The translations under genes were made by a program, and so were the position numbers. From the NCBI RefSeq assembly GCF_003610785.1, contig NZ_RAQQ01000017.1, positions 62,001 to 126,000 of the forward strand: a stretch of 64,000 nucleotides of DNA, written 5' to 3'. Shown piece by piece: positions 7,504 to 16,800 of this stretch (positions are counted from its first letter, which is position 1; each line of letters begins with the position of its first letter). The notes under the pieces are model-generated. The model saw nothing but the letters and a program-made list of their open reading frames with translations. It was not told where the DNA came from and did not search any database. The stretch is from Micromonospora globbae (lineage in GTDB: Bacteria > Actinomycetota > Actinomycetes > Mycobacteriales > Micromonosporaceae).

Positions 7504-9192
7504 ATGAACGCCGACGAGATCGCCGCCGGACGGGCCCGCTGGCAGGCCCGGTACGACGCCGCGCGCAAGCGGGACGCCGACTTCACCACCCTCTCCGGGA
7601 TGAGCGTGGAACCCGTCTACGGGCCGCCGGAGGGGACCGACTACCCGGGCTTCGAGCGGATCGGCTGGCCGGGGGAGTACCCGTACACCCGGGGGCTCTA
7701 CCCGACCGGCTACCGCGGGCGGACCTGGACCATCCGGCAGTTCGCCGGCTTCGGCAACGCCCGGCAGACCAACGAGCGCTACAAGATGATCCTGGGCGCC
7801 GGCGGTGGCGGGCTCTCCGTCGCCTTCGACATGCCGACCCTCATGGGGCGGGACTCGGACGACCCCCAGTCCCTGGGCGAGGTGGGCCACTGCGGCGTGG
7901 CGATCGACAGCGCCGCCGACATGGAGGTCCTGTTCGACGGCATCGACCTGGCCGGCGTCACGACCTCGATGACCATCTCCGGCCCGGCCGTGCCGGTCTT
8001 CTGCATGTACCTCGTCGCCGCCGAGCGGCAGGGCGCCGACCTCTCCACCCTGGACGGCACGCTCCAGACCGACATCTTCAAGGAGTACATCGCGCAGAAG
8101 GAGTGGCTCTTCGACCCGGAGCCGCACCTGCGCCTCATCGGCGACCTCATGGAGTACTGCGCGCGGGAGATCCCGCGGTACAAGCCGCTCTCAGTCTCCG
8201 GCTACCACATCCGGGAGGCCGGGTCGACCGCCGCGCAGGAGCTGGCGTACACGCTGGCCGACGGCTTCGGCTACGTCGAGCTGGGCCTCAGCCGTGGGCT
8301 TGACGTCAACGTCTTCGCCCCCGGCCTGAGCTTCTTCTTCGACTCGCACGTCGACTTCTTCGAGGAGATCGCCAAGTTCCGGGCCGCCCGCCGGATCTGG
8401 GCCCGCTGGCTGCGCGACGTCTACGGCGCGACCAGCGAGAAGGCTCTCTGGCTGAGGTTCCACACCCAGACCGCCGGCGTGTCGCTGACCGCCCAGCAGC
8501 CGGTCAACAACGTGGTCCGCACGGCCGTCGAGGCGCTCGCCGCGGTGCTCGGCGGGACCAACTCGCTGCACACCAACGCGCTGGACGAGACGCTCGCGCT
8601 GCCCACCGACGAGTCCGCCGAGATCGCCCTGCGTACCCAGCAGGTGCTCATGGAGGAGACCGGGGTCACCAACGTGGCCGACCCGCTCGGCGGCTCCTGG
8701 TACGTCGAGGCGCTCACCGACAAGATCGAGGCCGAGGCCGAGGCCATCTTCGCCCGGATCCGCCAGCTCGGCGGCGAGGGCCCGCACGAGATCGGGCCGA
8801 TGACGTCGGGCATCCTGCGCGGCATCGAGGACGGCTGGTTCACCAGCCAGATCGCCGAGGCGGCCTTCGCGTACCAGCAGGCGCTCGAGAAGGGCGAGAA
8901 GAAGATCGTCGGGGTCAACTGCCACACCAACACGGTCGCCAAGGACCTGGAGATCCTGCGGATCTCGCACGAGGTCGAGCTGGAGCAGCGCCGGGTGCTG
9001 GCCGAGCGCAAGGCCGAGCGGGACGACGCGGCGGTGAAGGCCGCGGTGGCCCGGATGGTCGAGGTGAGCCGGACGGGCGAGAACATGATCCCGGCCATGC
9101 TCGACGCCGTCCGGGCCGAGGCCACCCTCGGCGAGATCTGCGACGCGCTGCGCGCCGAGTGGGGCACCTACCGCGAACCCGCGCGCTTCTAA
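7504..9192 (+). CDS. icmA: Isobutyryl-CoA mutase large subunit (IcmA type)
   Basis: This 562-residue protein is the catalytic TIM-barrel half of an adenosylcobalamin acyl-CoA mutase and has no cobalamin-binding domain, so it needs a separate small subunit (IcmB). IcmA interconverts isobutyryl-CoA and n-butyryl-CoA. The residues that separate IcmA from methylmalonyl-CoA mutase are readable. Phe80, in WTIRQFAGFGNA, stands where MCM has Tyr. Gln198, in IFKEYIAQKEWLF, stands where MCM has Arg. Other family blocks are GYHIREAGSTAAQELAYTLA and HTQTAGVSLTAQQPVNNVVR. Start ATG 7504 has a GGAGGAG site. No icmB is present in the window. Confidence 0.92.
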   Translation: MNADEIAAGRARWQARYDAARKRDADFTTLSGMSVEPVYGPPEGTDYPGFERIGWPGEYPYTRGLYPTGYRGRTWTIRQFAGFGNARQTNERYKMILGAGGGGLSVAFDMPTLMGRDSDDPQSLGEVGHCGVAIDSAADMEVLFDGIDLAGVTTSMTISGPAVPVFCMYLVAAERQGADLSTLDGTLQTDIFKEYIAQKEWLFDPEPHLRLIGDLMEYCAREIPRYKPLSVSGYHIREAGSTAAQELAYTLADGFGYVELGLSRGLDVNVFAPGLSFFFDSHVDFFEEIAKFRAARRIWARWLRDVYGATSEKALWLRFHTQTAGVSLTAQQPVNNVVRTAVEALAAVLGGTNSLHTNALDETLALPTDESAEIALRTQQVLMEETGVTNVADPLGGSWYVEALTDKIEAEAEAIFARIRQLGGEGPHEIGPMTSGILRGIEDGWFTSQIAEAAFAYQQALEKGEKKIVGVNCHTNTVAKDLEILRISHEVELEQRRVLAERKAERDDAAVKAAVARMVEVSRTGENMIPAMLDAVRAEATLGEICDALRAEWGTYREPARF

Positions 9193-9211
9193 CCCACCGC
9201 GCCCCCACCCG

Positions 9212-9292
9212 CCCCCGCGATCTTGCACTTTCTGCCCCGGCATACGGTACGAATGCCGCGAACCGCGGGCCGAAAGTGCAAGATCGCGGGGG
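9212..9292. repeat. Long inverted repeat, CGCGATCTTGCACTTTC family
   Basis: Perfect 21-nt arms at 9212-9232 and 9272-9292 (core CGCGATCTTGCACTTTC) separated by 39 nt, in the gap between icmA and the thioredoxin-like gene. Its arms differ from those at 4044 and 11520. Probably a terminator or a dispersed palindromic element. Confidence 0.75.
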
Positions 9293-9397
9293 TGTGGCGT
9301 CGTGGGGGCCGGGGGCGGGCTGAGCAGGGTGAGAACTGCAACTGTCGCCGTCGCGGTTGATCTGAGTTCGGCGACGTCCGTGCGAAACTAGATAACC

Positions 9398-10303
9398 ATG
9401 AGCGACCCACGGATCACCTCGTCGATCTTCACTCGCGGCGCGGTCGACCTCAGCGCCCTGCGCACCCCCGCCCCCTCGTCCGCTCCGGCCCAGTCCGGCC
9501 CGCCCGCTGGCGCGCCGGGTGGCGCGGTCGGCGGTGTCACCGTCATCGACGTGACCGAGGCGACCTTCCAGTCCGAGGTGCTGGAACGCTCGCTCAACAC
9601 CCCGGTCGTCGTCGACTTCTGGGCCGAGTGGTGCGAGCCGTGCAAGCAGCTCTCCCCGGTGCTGGAACGGCTCGCCGTCGAGGGCGGCGGCGCGTGGGTG
9701 CTCGCCAAGATCGATGTGGACGCCAACCCGCGCATCGCGCAGATGTTCCGGGTCCAGAGCATCCCCATGGTGTACGCGGTGGTCGGCGGCCAGCCGATCG
9801 ACGCGTTCGCCGGCGTGGTGCCCGAGGCGCAGCTGCGGCAGTGGATCCAGGCCGTGCTCAAGGCCGGCGGCGTGAGCGTCGCCGCGCCGAGCGACCCCCG
9901 CCTCGACGAGGCCGACGACGCGCTCATGAACGGCGACCTCGACGCCGCCGAGCGGGCGTACCGCAAGATCCTGGCCGAGTCCCCGGCCGACGCGGCGGCC
10001 GAGGCCGGTCTCGCCCAGGTGGGCCTGGCCCGCCGGGTGGCCGGCGCCGACCCGCAGGCCGCGCTCGCCGCGGCGGCGGCGAACCCCGACGACGTCGACG
10101 CGCAGTTGCTCGCCGCCGACATCGAGGTGCTCAGCGGGCTCGCCGAGCAGGCCTACAAGCGCCTCGTGGACACGGTGCGCCGCACCACGGGCGACGACCG
10201 GGAGAAGGTACGTCAGCACCTGGTCGGCCTCTTCACCATCGCCGGCCCCGAGGACCCGGCCGTCGCCTCGGCCCGACGGGCCCTGGCCAGCGCCCTGTTC
10301 TGA
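9398..10303 (+). CDS. CnoX/YbbN-like thioredoxin-TPR co-chaperone
   Basis: This 301-residue protein starts with a low-complexity Ala/Pro/Gly segment (about residues 20-46). A thioredoxin domain follows, with WAEWCEPCKQ (Cys79 and Cys82). The C-terminal half is a TPR-like helical region with paired repeats (DEADDALMNGDLDAAERAYR, then a second QLLAADIEVLSGLAEQAY unit). Domain order and length match the CnoX (YbbN) family of holdases that protect proteins from oxidation and hand them to chaperones. Unlike E. coli YbbN, a full CXXC is present, so redox activity is plausible. ATG 9398. Confidence 0.85.
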   Translation: MSDPRITSSIFTRGAVDLSALRTPAPSSAPAQSGPPAGAPGGAVGGVTVIDVTEATFQSEVLERSLNTPVVVDFWAEWCEPCKQLSPVLERLAVEGGGAWVLAKIDVDANPRIAQMFRVQSIPMVYAVVGGQPIDAFAGVVPEAQLRQWIQAVLKAGGVSVAAPSDPRLDEADDALMNGDLDAAERAYRKILAESPADAAAEAGLAQVGLARRVAGADPQAALAAAAANPDDVDAQLLAADIEVLSGLAEQAYKRLVDTVRRTTGDDREKVRQHLVGLFTIAGPEDPAVASARRALASALF

Positions 10304-10387
10304 CCACCCGAACGGTTCCGAGCACGTAGCACACCAGCGCGGGCCGGCGGACCGGCCGGCCCGCCCGACCACCGAGGACGGGAGCCC

Positions 10388-11482
10388 ATGACGCGCCGGA
10401 TCGCCGTCCTCGACGCGCCGACAAACCTCGGCCTGCGCCCGCCCACGCCCAGCTCCGTGCCGGGCTGCGCGAAGGCGCCGGGCGCCCTGCGCGACCACGG
10501 GCTGCTCGCCCGCCTGCGGGCCCGGGACGCCGGCTGCCTGACCCCGCCCCGGTATGACCCGGGCGACTGGCGGCCCGGCGACGGCGTGTGCCACGCCCGG
10601 GAGATCTCCGCGTACTCGGTGGCGCTGGCCGACCGGATCGGGGGCATCATCGACCGGGGGGAGTTCCCGCTGGTGCTGGGCGGCGACTGCTCGGTGCTGC
10701 TCGGGTCGGCGCTGGCCATGCACCGGCTCGGCGAGGCGGTCGGCGGCAGGATCGGGCTGGTCTTCGTCGACGGCCACTCCGACTTCCGGCACCCCGGCAA
10801 CGCGTCGTACGTCGGCGCCGCCGCCGGTGAGGACCTGGCCCTCGTCACCGGCCGGGGGCAGGCCGACCTCGCCGCCATCGAGGGGCGCCGGCCGTACTTC
10901 CGGGACGTCGACGTGGTGGTGCTCGGCATCCGCGCGCAGGACGAGTACCGCCTCGACCTCCAGGCCGCCGGGATCGTCACCCGGCCGGTGCCGGCGCTGC
11001 GGGCCGAGGGCGCGGCCCGGACCGCGCAGTGGGCGCACGAGCAGCTGGCCGACTGCGCCGGCTACTGGGTGCACATCGACGTGGACGTGCTCGACCCGGC
11101 CGTGATGCCGGCCGTCGACGCGCCCGACCCGGGCGGGATCGCGTTCGCGGAGCTGGAGATCCTGCTCGCCGGCCTGGTGGACACGCCGCACTGCCTGGGC
11201 GTCGAGCTGACCGTGTTCGACCCCGACTACGACCCGGACGGCGCGTACGCCGCCGAGATCGTCAACACCGTGGTGGCGGGGCTGACGCCGGTGACCTCGC
11301 CCGGGGCCGTGCCGCCCCGGCTGCTGCCCGGCTCGACACCCCCGCCGGCGCCCGCGCCCCGCCGGGGCGCCGGCCGCCCGCCCGTCAGCGCCGCCGGCGG
11401 GCTCGACCCGGCGGACCGGCCCGCCCCGGAGCCGCAGTCGTCGGACGACGACAGCCCACGCTCCGCCGCCGGCTTCGCCTGA
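10388..11482 (+). CDS. Arginase/ureohydrolase family protein
   Basis: This 364-residue protein has the ureohydrolase metal motifs: LGGDCSVLLGS (residues 98-107), VDGHSDF (Asp128, His130, Asp132) and HIDVDVLDPAVMPAVD (Asp231, Asp233). In classical arginases the first motif is GGDHS; here the manganese-ligand His is Cys101, so the substrate or metal site may differ from arginase and I do not assign one. The last 55 or so residues are a Pro/Ala/Ser-rich tail outside the enzyme fold. Start ATG has a GGGAG site. It ends about 40 nt before a perfect terminator-like repeat. Confidence 0.85.
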   Translation: MTRRIAVLDAPTNLGLRPPTPSSVPGCAKAPGALRDHGLLARLRARDAGCLTPPRYDPGDWRPGDGVCHAREISAYSVALADRIGGIIDRGEFPLVLGGDCSVLLGSALAMHRLGEAVGGRIGLVFVDGHSDFRHPGNASYVGAAAGEDLALVTGRGQADLAAIEGRRPYFRDVDVVVLGIRAQDEYRLDLQAAGIVTRPVPALRAEGAARTAQWAHEQLADCAGYWVHIDVDVLDPAVMPAVDAPDPGGIAFAELEILLAGLVDTPHCLGVELTVFDPDYDPDGAYAAEIVNTVVAGLTPVTSPGAVPPRLLPGSTPPPAPAPRRGAGRPPVSAAGGLDPADRPAPEPQSSDDDSPRSAAGFA

Positions 11483-11519
11483 CCGGTACCCGGACCGGGA
11501 AGGCCGGCAGGACGCGCGC

Positions 11520-11580
11520 GTCGATCATGAGGTTGGCGGGGCCTTCGATCTCCAGATCGCCCGCCAACCTCATGATCGAC
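11520..11580. terminator. Inverted repeat, GATCATGAGGTTG family (copy 2), bidirectional terminator
   Basis: Perfect 21-nt arms at 11520-11540 and 11560-11580 (core GTCGATCATGAGGTTGGCGG) plus an inner CGATC/GATCG stem. It sits between convergent genes, ending 9 nt from the PBP stop codon. The arm sequence is nearly identical to that of the repeat at 4044-4111. Confidence 0.85.
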
Positions 11581-11589
11581 CGGGTCGGG

Positions 11590-13551
11590 TCAGCGGAGGG
11601 CGCGGAGGAAGCGCTCGGCGATCGGTACGGCGGACGCCGTGCTGGACCCGCCCTGCTCCACGAAGACGGCGAACGCCACGTCGCCCTGCCAGCCGACGAA
11701 CCACGCGTGCGTGTGGGCGGGGTTGTTGTCGTACTCGGCGGTGCCCGTCTTGCCGTACACCGGCTGGCCCGGGACGTCCTTGAGGGCCGTGCCGGTACCG
11801 GCCGTCACCACCTCGCGCATCATGGCCCGCACCGCCTCGACCGACTCGGGCTTCAGCTCCGGGCCGGCCGCGGCGGGCTTGGCCGGGGCCGGGTCCAGCA
11901 GCAGCTTGGGCTGCGCGAAGCGCCCCCGCGCGACGGCCGCCGTGGCGGACGCCATGGCCAGCGGGCTCACCACGGTGGTGCCCTGGCCGAACGAGGCGGC
12001 GGCCTGCTCGGCCGGCGACCCGTTCGCCGAGACCTTGCCGGTGAACGCGTCGATGCCGAGGTCCCACTGGCCCTCCAGGCCGAGCGAGCGGCCGGCGACG
12101 GCGAGGCCGTCGGCCCCCAGCTTCGGGGCGAGGGCCGCGAAGGCCGTGTTGCAGGACTTCGCGAAGTCGGTGCGGAACGGCACCGAGCCGAGCGCGAAGT
12201 TGTCGGAGTTCTTGAACGACCGGCCGTCCACCGTGAACGTCTTGTCGCACGTCACCGGCGTGTCCGGGGTGACGGCGCCCCGGTCGAGCAGGCCCAGCGC
12301 GCTCACCATCTTGAACGTGGAGCCGGGCGGCACCTGGGCGGTGAAGGCGAGGTTCTCCCCGGCCGCCCCCGGACCGTTCGCCGCGGCGAGCACCGCGCCG
12401 TCGCTGATGCGGACCGCCACCAGGGCGGAGCGCCGCTTCTCACCGCGCAGCGCGGCGTCGGCCGCGTTCTGGGTGGCGACGTCGAGCGTCGTCTTCAACG
12501 GCTGGCCCGGCTGCGGCTCGCTGTGGAACAGCTCCGTGCCGGTCGGGACCAGCGTGCCGTCCTCGCCGGGACGCTCGACGAGCACCGTGAGACCCGGCCG
12601 GCCGCGCAGCCGGTCGTCGTAGCGGCCCTGGAGCCCGCCGTGGCCGACGAGGTCGCCGGCCGCGTACTTGTCGGGATGCTCGGCCAGGTCGTCGGCCTGG
12701 GCCGGGTCCACCGTGCCCAGCAACGCCCGGGCGAACTCGCGGGTGGGCGCGAGGTCGAGCTTGTCGGCGCGGAACTTGGTGCCGGGCAGGTCGTAGATGC
12801 GGGACTTGATCTGCCGGTACGCCTCGTCCCGCAGCGTCACCACCTCGACGAACGCGCCCGGATCGGCCTCGTCGAGACGCTTCGGCAGGTCGGAGAGGTC
12901 GACGGCCGGGACGAGCGCCGGACGGATCGCGCGGAAGGCGGCGTCGAGCTGGCGGACGAGGGCCTTGGCGTCGCTCACCTCGCTGGGCTGCACACCGACC
13001 CGGACCACGGGACGGGGCGCCACGATCGGCTGACCGGCGCCGTCGAGCACCGCGGCCCGGGGGCCGGTGTCCCGGCGCAGCCCCAGCCGGTCACCGTCGG
13101 TGAGCTTCTCGTGCACGACCCGCGGCTCCCACATCACCTGCCACTGGTCGTCGTCGCCGCGGACCAGGGTCACCTGCCGCTCGTATTCCCAGCGGGTGTC
13201 ACCGGGCAGGGTCCACTCGACCTGGACCGCCGCGGTGGCGGTGTCCGCGGTGACCTTGGCCTCACCCTGACGGCGTAGGGTGGGCGGCGTGTTCGCGAGC
13301 TCTCCCGAGAGTTCCTTGAGCTGCTTGGTCACCTCCGACGCCGCGACCTTGGCGCCGGTGGGGTCCACGAACCCCACCTTCTGCAGGTCGCCGGAGTGCC
13401 AGCCGGACAGGAAGGCGTCGACGCTCTGTTCGGGGCCGTCCCCGTCCGAGCAGGCCGTGAGCGCGCCGGCGGCGAGGACGGTGACGGCGAGTGCGACGAG
13501 CGGACGCCGGGTCCGGCCTCGGGCGGGGTGGCGCGGGTACGACAGGAGCAT
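11590..13551 (-). CDS. Penicillin-binding lipoprotein (class B transpeptidase)
   Basis: This 653-residue class B PBP starts with a lipoprotein signal (LAAGALTAC, lipidated Cys34). An NTF2/MecA-like N-terminal domain follows (about residues 40-150), then a dimerisation region, then the transpeptidase. Active-site motifs: S411-T-F-K414 in VPPGSTFKMVSALG, KSCNTAFAAL (SxN) and YGKTGTAEYD (KTG). It cross-links peptidoglycan outside the membrane. The architecture resembles mycobacterial PbpLipo (Rv2864c). I chose ATG 13551 because it puts the signal peptide at the N-terminus and has GGAGGG upstream; the frame is open further upstream. Divergent from gdh. Confidence 0.92.
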   Translation of the reverse strand: MLLSYPRHPARGRTRRPLVALAVTVLAAGALTACSDGDGPEQSVDAFLSGWHSGDLQKVGFVDPTGAKVAASEVTKQLKELSGELANTPPTLRRQGEAKVTADTATAAVQVEWTLPGDTRWEYERQVTLVRGDDDQWQVMWEPRVVHEKLTDGDRLGLRRDTGPRAAVLDGAGQPIVAPRPVVRVGVQPSEVSDAKALVRQLDAAFRAIRPALVPAVDLSDLPKRLDEADPGAFVEVVTLRDEAYRQIKSRIYDLPGTKFRADKLDLAPTREFARALLGTVDPAQADDLAEHPDKYAAGDLVGHGGLQGRYDDRLRGRPGLTVLVERPGEDGTLVPTGTELFHSEPQPGQPLKTTLDVATQNAADAALRGEKRRSALVAVRISDGAVLAAANGPGAAGENLAFTAQVPPGSTFKMVSALGLLDRGAVTPDTPVTCDKTFTVDGRSFKNSDNFALGSVPFRTDFAKSCNTAFAALAPKLGADGLAVAGRSLGLEGQWDLGIDAFTGKVSANGSPAEQAAASFGQGTTVVSPLAMASATAAVARGRFAQPKLLLDPAPAKPAAAGPELKPESVEAVRAMMREVVTAGTGTALKDVPGQPVYGKTGTAEYDNNPAHTHAWFVGWQGDVAFAVFVEQGGSSTASAVPIAERFLRALR

Positions 13552-13840
13552 GAAGCGGATTCCCTCCGTTCTCGGGACGCCCCACCGTAGTACGTCCGCG
13601 CCGCCCCCATCGTCCCGGCATGGGTCCCGACGTGCGAAAAGACGGACCCGTGGCGGCGTGATGAACATCGCGCGACGGGGTACTCCCGGGTCGGCCAACC
13701 TCGGACCGGCAACGGGCGAAAGGACAGAGTCGCGATCCGGACGTCCGGCCCGTGGTCCGCCGGCAGAGGGGCAGATCGGCAGGGCCTAGGCTGGGCGGCA
13801 TAGTGACCCACAACGCGGTGGGTCGAGGGGAGTGGCACCG

Positions 13841-16800
13841 ATGGACCGGCGTCCGGCGATCAAACCGGAACCCGACCTCCGGCAGGATGACACCGGCCGG
13901 AACGACGACAGCTTCGACTCGGCGACCGACGGGGACGGCTACGGCCGGCTCGACACGGGCGTGACAGGGTTGACCGGGTCGAGCATCGACACCATCTACG
14001 ATCTCGGTCTGCCGGCGGAGGCGCTGGCCGACGAGTCCGAGGACAGCGAGCTCGATGAGCCCGTGCCCAACGCGGAGCGCCTGGTGGCCCAGGCGGTCGC
14101 GCTGGCGGGCGACGACCACGAGGCGGCGGCGCTGGTCAGCCGCTTCTGGCGGTTCGCTCCGGACGAGGAGCTGATCGGTTTCACCGCCGAGGAGATGCTC
14201 GCCGCGGCGCGCGCCCACCGGGAGCTCGCGCAGCAGCGGGTGCCCGGCGAGCTGAAGCTGCGCATCCACGAGCCGGACGCCGAGCAGCACCACACGGTCA
14301 TCGAGATCGTCGTGGACGACATGCCATTCCTGGTCGATTCGGTCACCGCGCTGCTCAACTCGCACCACCTCGACGTCCACCTGCTGGTGCACCCGCTCGT
14401 CGTCGTGCGCCGGGAGCCGCTCGGCCGGCTGACCGAGGTGGCCGCCGACGTCGAGCCGGACGACGCGATCGCCGGTGACCTGGTGGAAAGTTGGATGCGG
14501 ATCGAGATCGATCCGGTCCGCGACGCCGCCGGACGCGACCGGCTCCGCCGGGAACTCCAGCGGGTCCTCACCGACGTGCGCGAGGCCGTGGAGGACTGGC
14601 CCAAGATGCGCCAGCGGGCGCTGTCGCTCGCCGACGAGCTCGCCGCGGCCCGGACCAGCGACAACCGGCCGCCGGTCCCGGAGAAGGACATCACCGACTC
14701 GGTCGAGCTGCTGCGCTGGCTCGCGCACGACCACTTCACCTTCCTCGGCTACCGCGAGTACCGGCTGGTGGACACGCCGGAGGGCGGTCAGGCCCTGGAG
14801 GCGGTGCTCGGCAGCGGGCTGGGCATCCTCCGGCAGGACTCGACGGAGCCCCGGACGCTGTCGTCGATGACGCCCGAGGCGCACGAGAAGGTGCTGGAGA
14901 AGCGCCTGCTCATCATCACGAAGGCCAACTCGCGGGCCACCGTGCACCGCTCGGCGTACCTCGACTACATCGGTTTCAAGGTGTTCGACGAGGCCGGCGA
15001 GGTCGTCGGCGAGCGCCGCTTCATCGGCCTGTTCTCCACCGCCGCGTACCGCACGAGCGTGCGGGAGCTGCCGGTGGTCCGCCGCAAGGTGGCCGAGGTG
15101 CTCGAACGTTCCGGCCTCAGCCAGCGTAGCCACTCCGGCAAGGATCTGCTGCAGATCCTGGAGACCTACCCGCGCGACGAGCTGTTCCAGATCAAGACGG
15201 ACGACCTCTACCACGCGGTCATCGGCGTCCTGCGCATGGCCGGCCGCCGGCAGCTGCGGGTCTTCCTGCGCAAGGACGCGTACGGGAGGTTCATCTCCTG
15301 CCTCATCTACCTGCCGCGGGACCGGTTCACGACGCAGAACCGCCTGCGCATGCAGGACATCCTGCTGCGGGAGCTGAACGGTGTCGGGGTGGACTACACC
15401 ACCCGGGTCACCGAGTCGATGCTCGCGCGGGTGCACTTCATCGTCCGCACCGACCCGACCAAGCCGCCGAGCGAGATCGACGCCGACCTGCTCGCCGAGG
15501 AGCTGGCCGACGCGACCCGACTCTGGGACGACGACTACCGGCTGGTGCTGGAGCGCAAGCTCGGCGACGAGCAGGCCAAGCACCTCTTCGCCCGGTACGC
15601 CGACGCGTTCCCCGAGGGCTACAAGGACGGGCACACGCCGTACGAGGCGATGAAGGACCTGGCCAAGCTGGAGCTGCTGGAGGAGCCCGGCCAGCTCGAG
15701 ATGCACCTGTTCCGCAAGCAGCTCGCCCCGCGGGCGGGCGCGCGCGCCGGCGCGGACGTCGACGAGTCGATGGACGTGCGGTTCAAGGTCTACCGGTACG
15801 GCGAGCCGATGATGCTCTCCGCCGTGCTGCCGGTGCTGCACTCGCTCGGCGTCCGGGTGATCGACGAGCACCCGTACGAGGTGGACCGGATCGACGGCCG
15901 GATATGGCTTTACGACTTCGGGCTGCAACTGCCCGAGGGCCATCAGGAGCTGGCCGAGGTGCGTCCGCACGTGGAGAACGCGTTCGCGGCCGCGTGGCGG
16001 GGCGAGGCCGAGGTCGACCGCTTCAACGAGCTGGTGCTGCGCGCCGGGCTGACCTGGCGTCAGGTGGTCGTGCTCCGGGCGTACGCGAAGTACCTGCGGC
16101 AGGCCGGGACGGTCTTCTCGCAGGACTACATGGAGCAGACCTTCATCGCGTACCCGCAGATCGCCGAGCTGCTGGTGCGGCTCTTCGAGGCGCGGTTCGC
16201 GCCCGGCCCGATCGAGGCCGAGGAGCGGGAGCGGCACAGCGCCGAACTGGTCGCCGCGATCGGCGAGGCGCTCGACGACGTGGCGAGCCTCGACCAGGAC
16301 CGGATCCTGCGCGCGTACCTCACGCTCATCCAGGGCACCCTGCGGACGAGCTTCTACCAGCGGCGCGAGGACGGCCGACCCAAGTCGTACGTGGCGTTCA
16401 AGCTGGATCCGCAGGCCATCCCGGACCTGCCGGCGCCGCGGCCGAAGTTCGAGATCTTCGTGTACTCGCCGCGCTTCGAGGGTGTGCACCTGCGCTTCGG
16501 GCCGGTGGCGCGCGGTGGTCTGCGCTGGTCCGACCGGCGGGAGGACTTCCGCACGGAGGTGCTGGGCCTGGTCAAGGCGCAGATGGTGAAGAACACCGTC
16601 ATCGTGCCGGTCGGCGCCAAGGGCGGCTTCGTGCTCAAGCAGAAGCCGGGCGACCGCGACGAGGCCGTCATCTGCTACAAGGAGTTCATCTCCGGCCTGC
16701 TCGACGTCACCGACAACATCGTCGGGGGCCGGATCGTGCCGCCGCAGGACGTGGTCCGGCACGACGGCGACGACCCGTACATGGTGGTCGCGGCGGACAA

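Noticed and set aside
11029..13278. Open frame of about 750 codons on the plus strand opposite the PBP gene
   Set aside because: The opposite strand encodes a complete PBP with all motifs; this frame is repetitive Arg/Gly/Leu/Val text.
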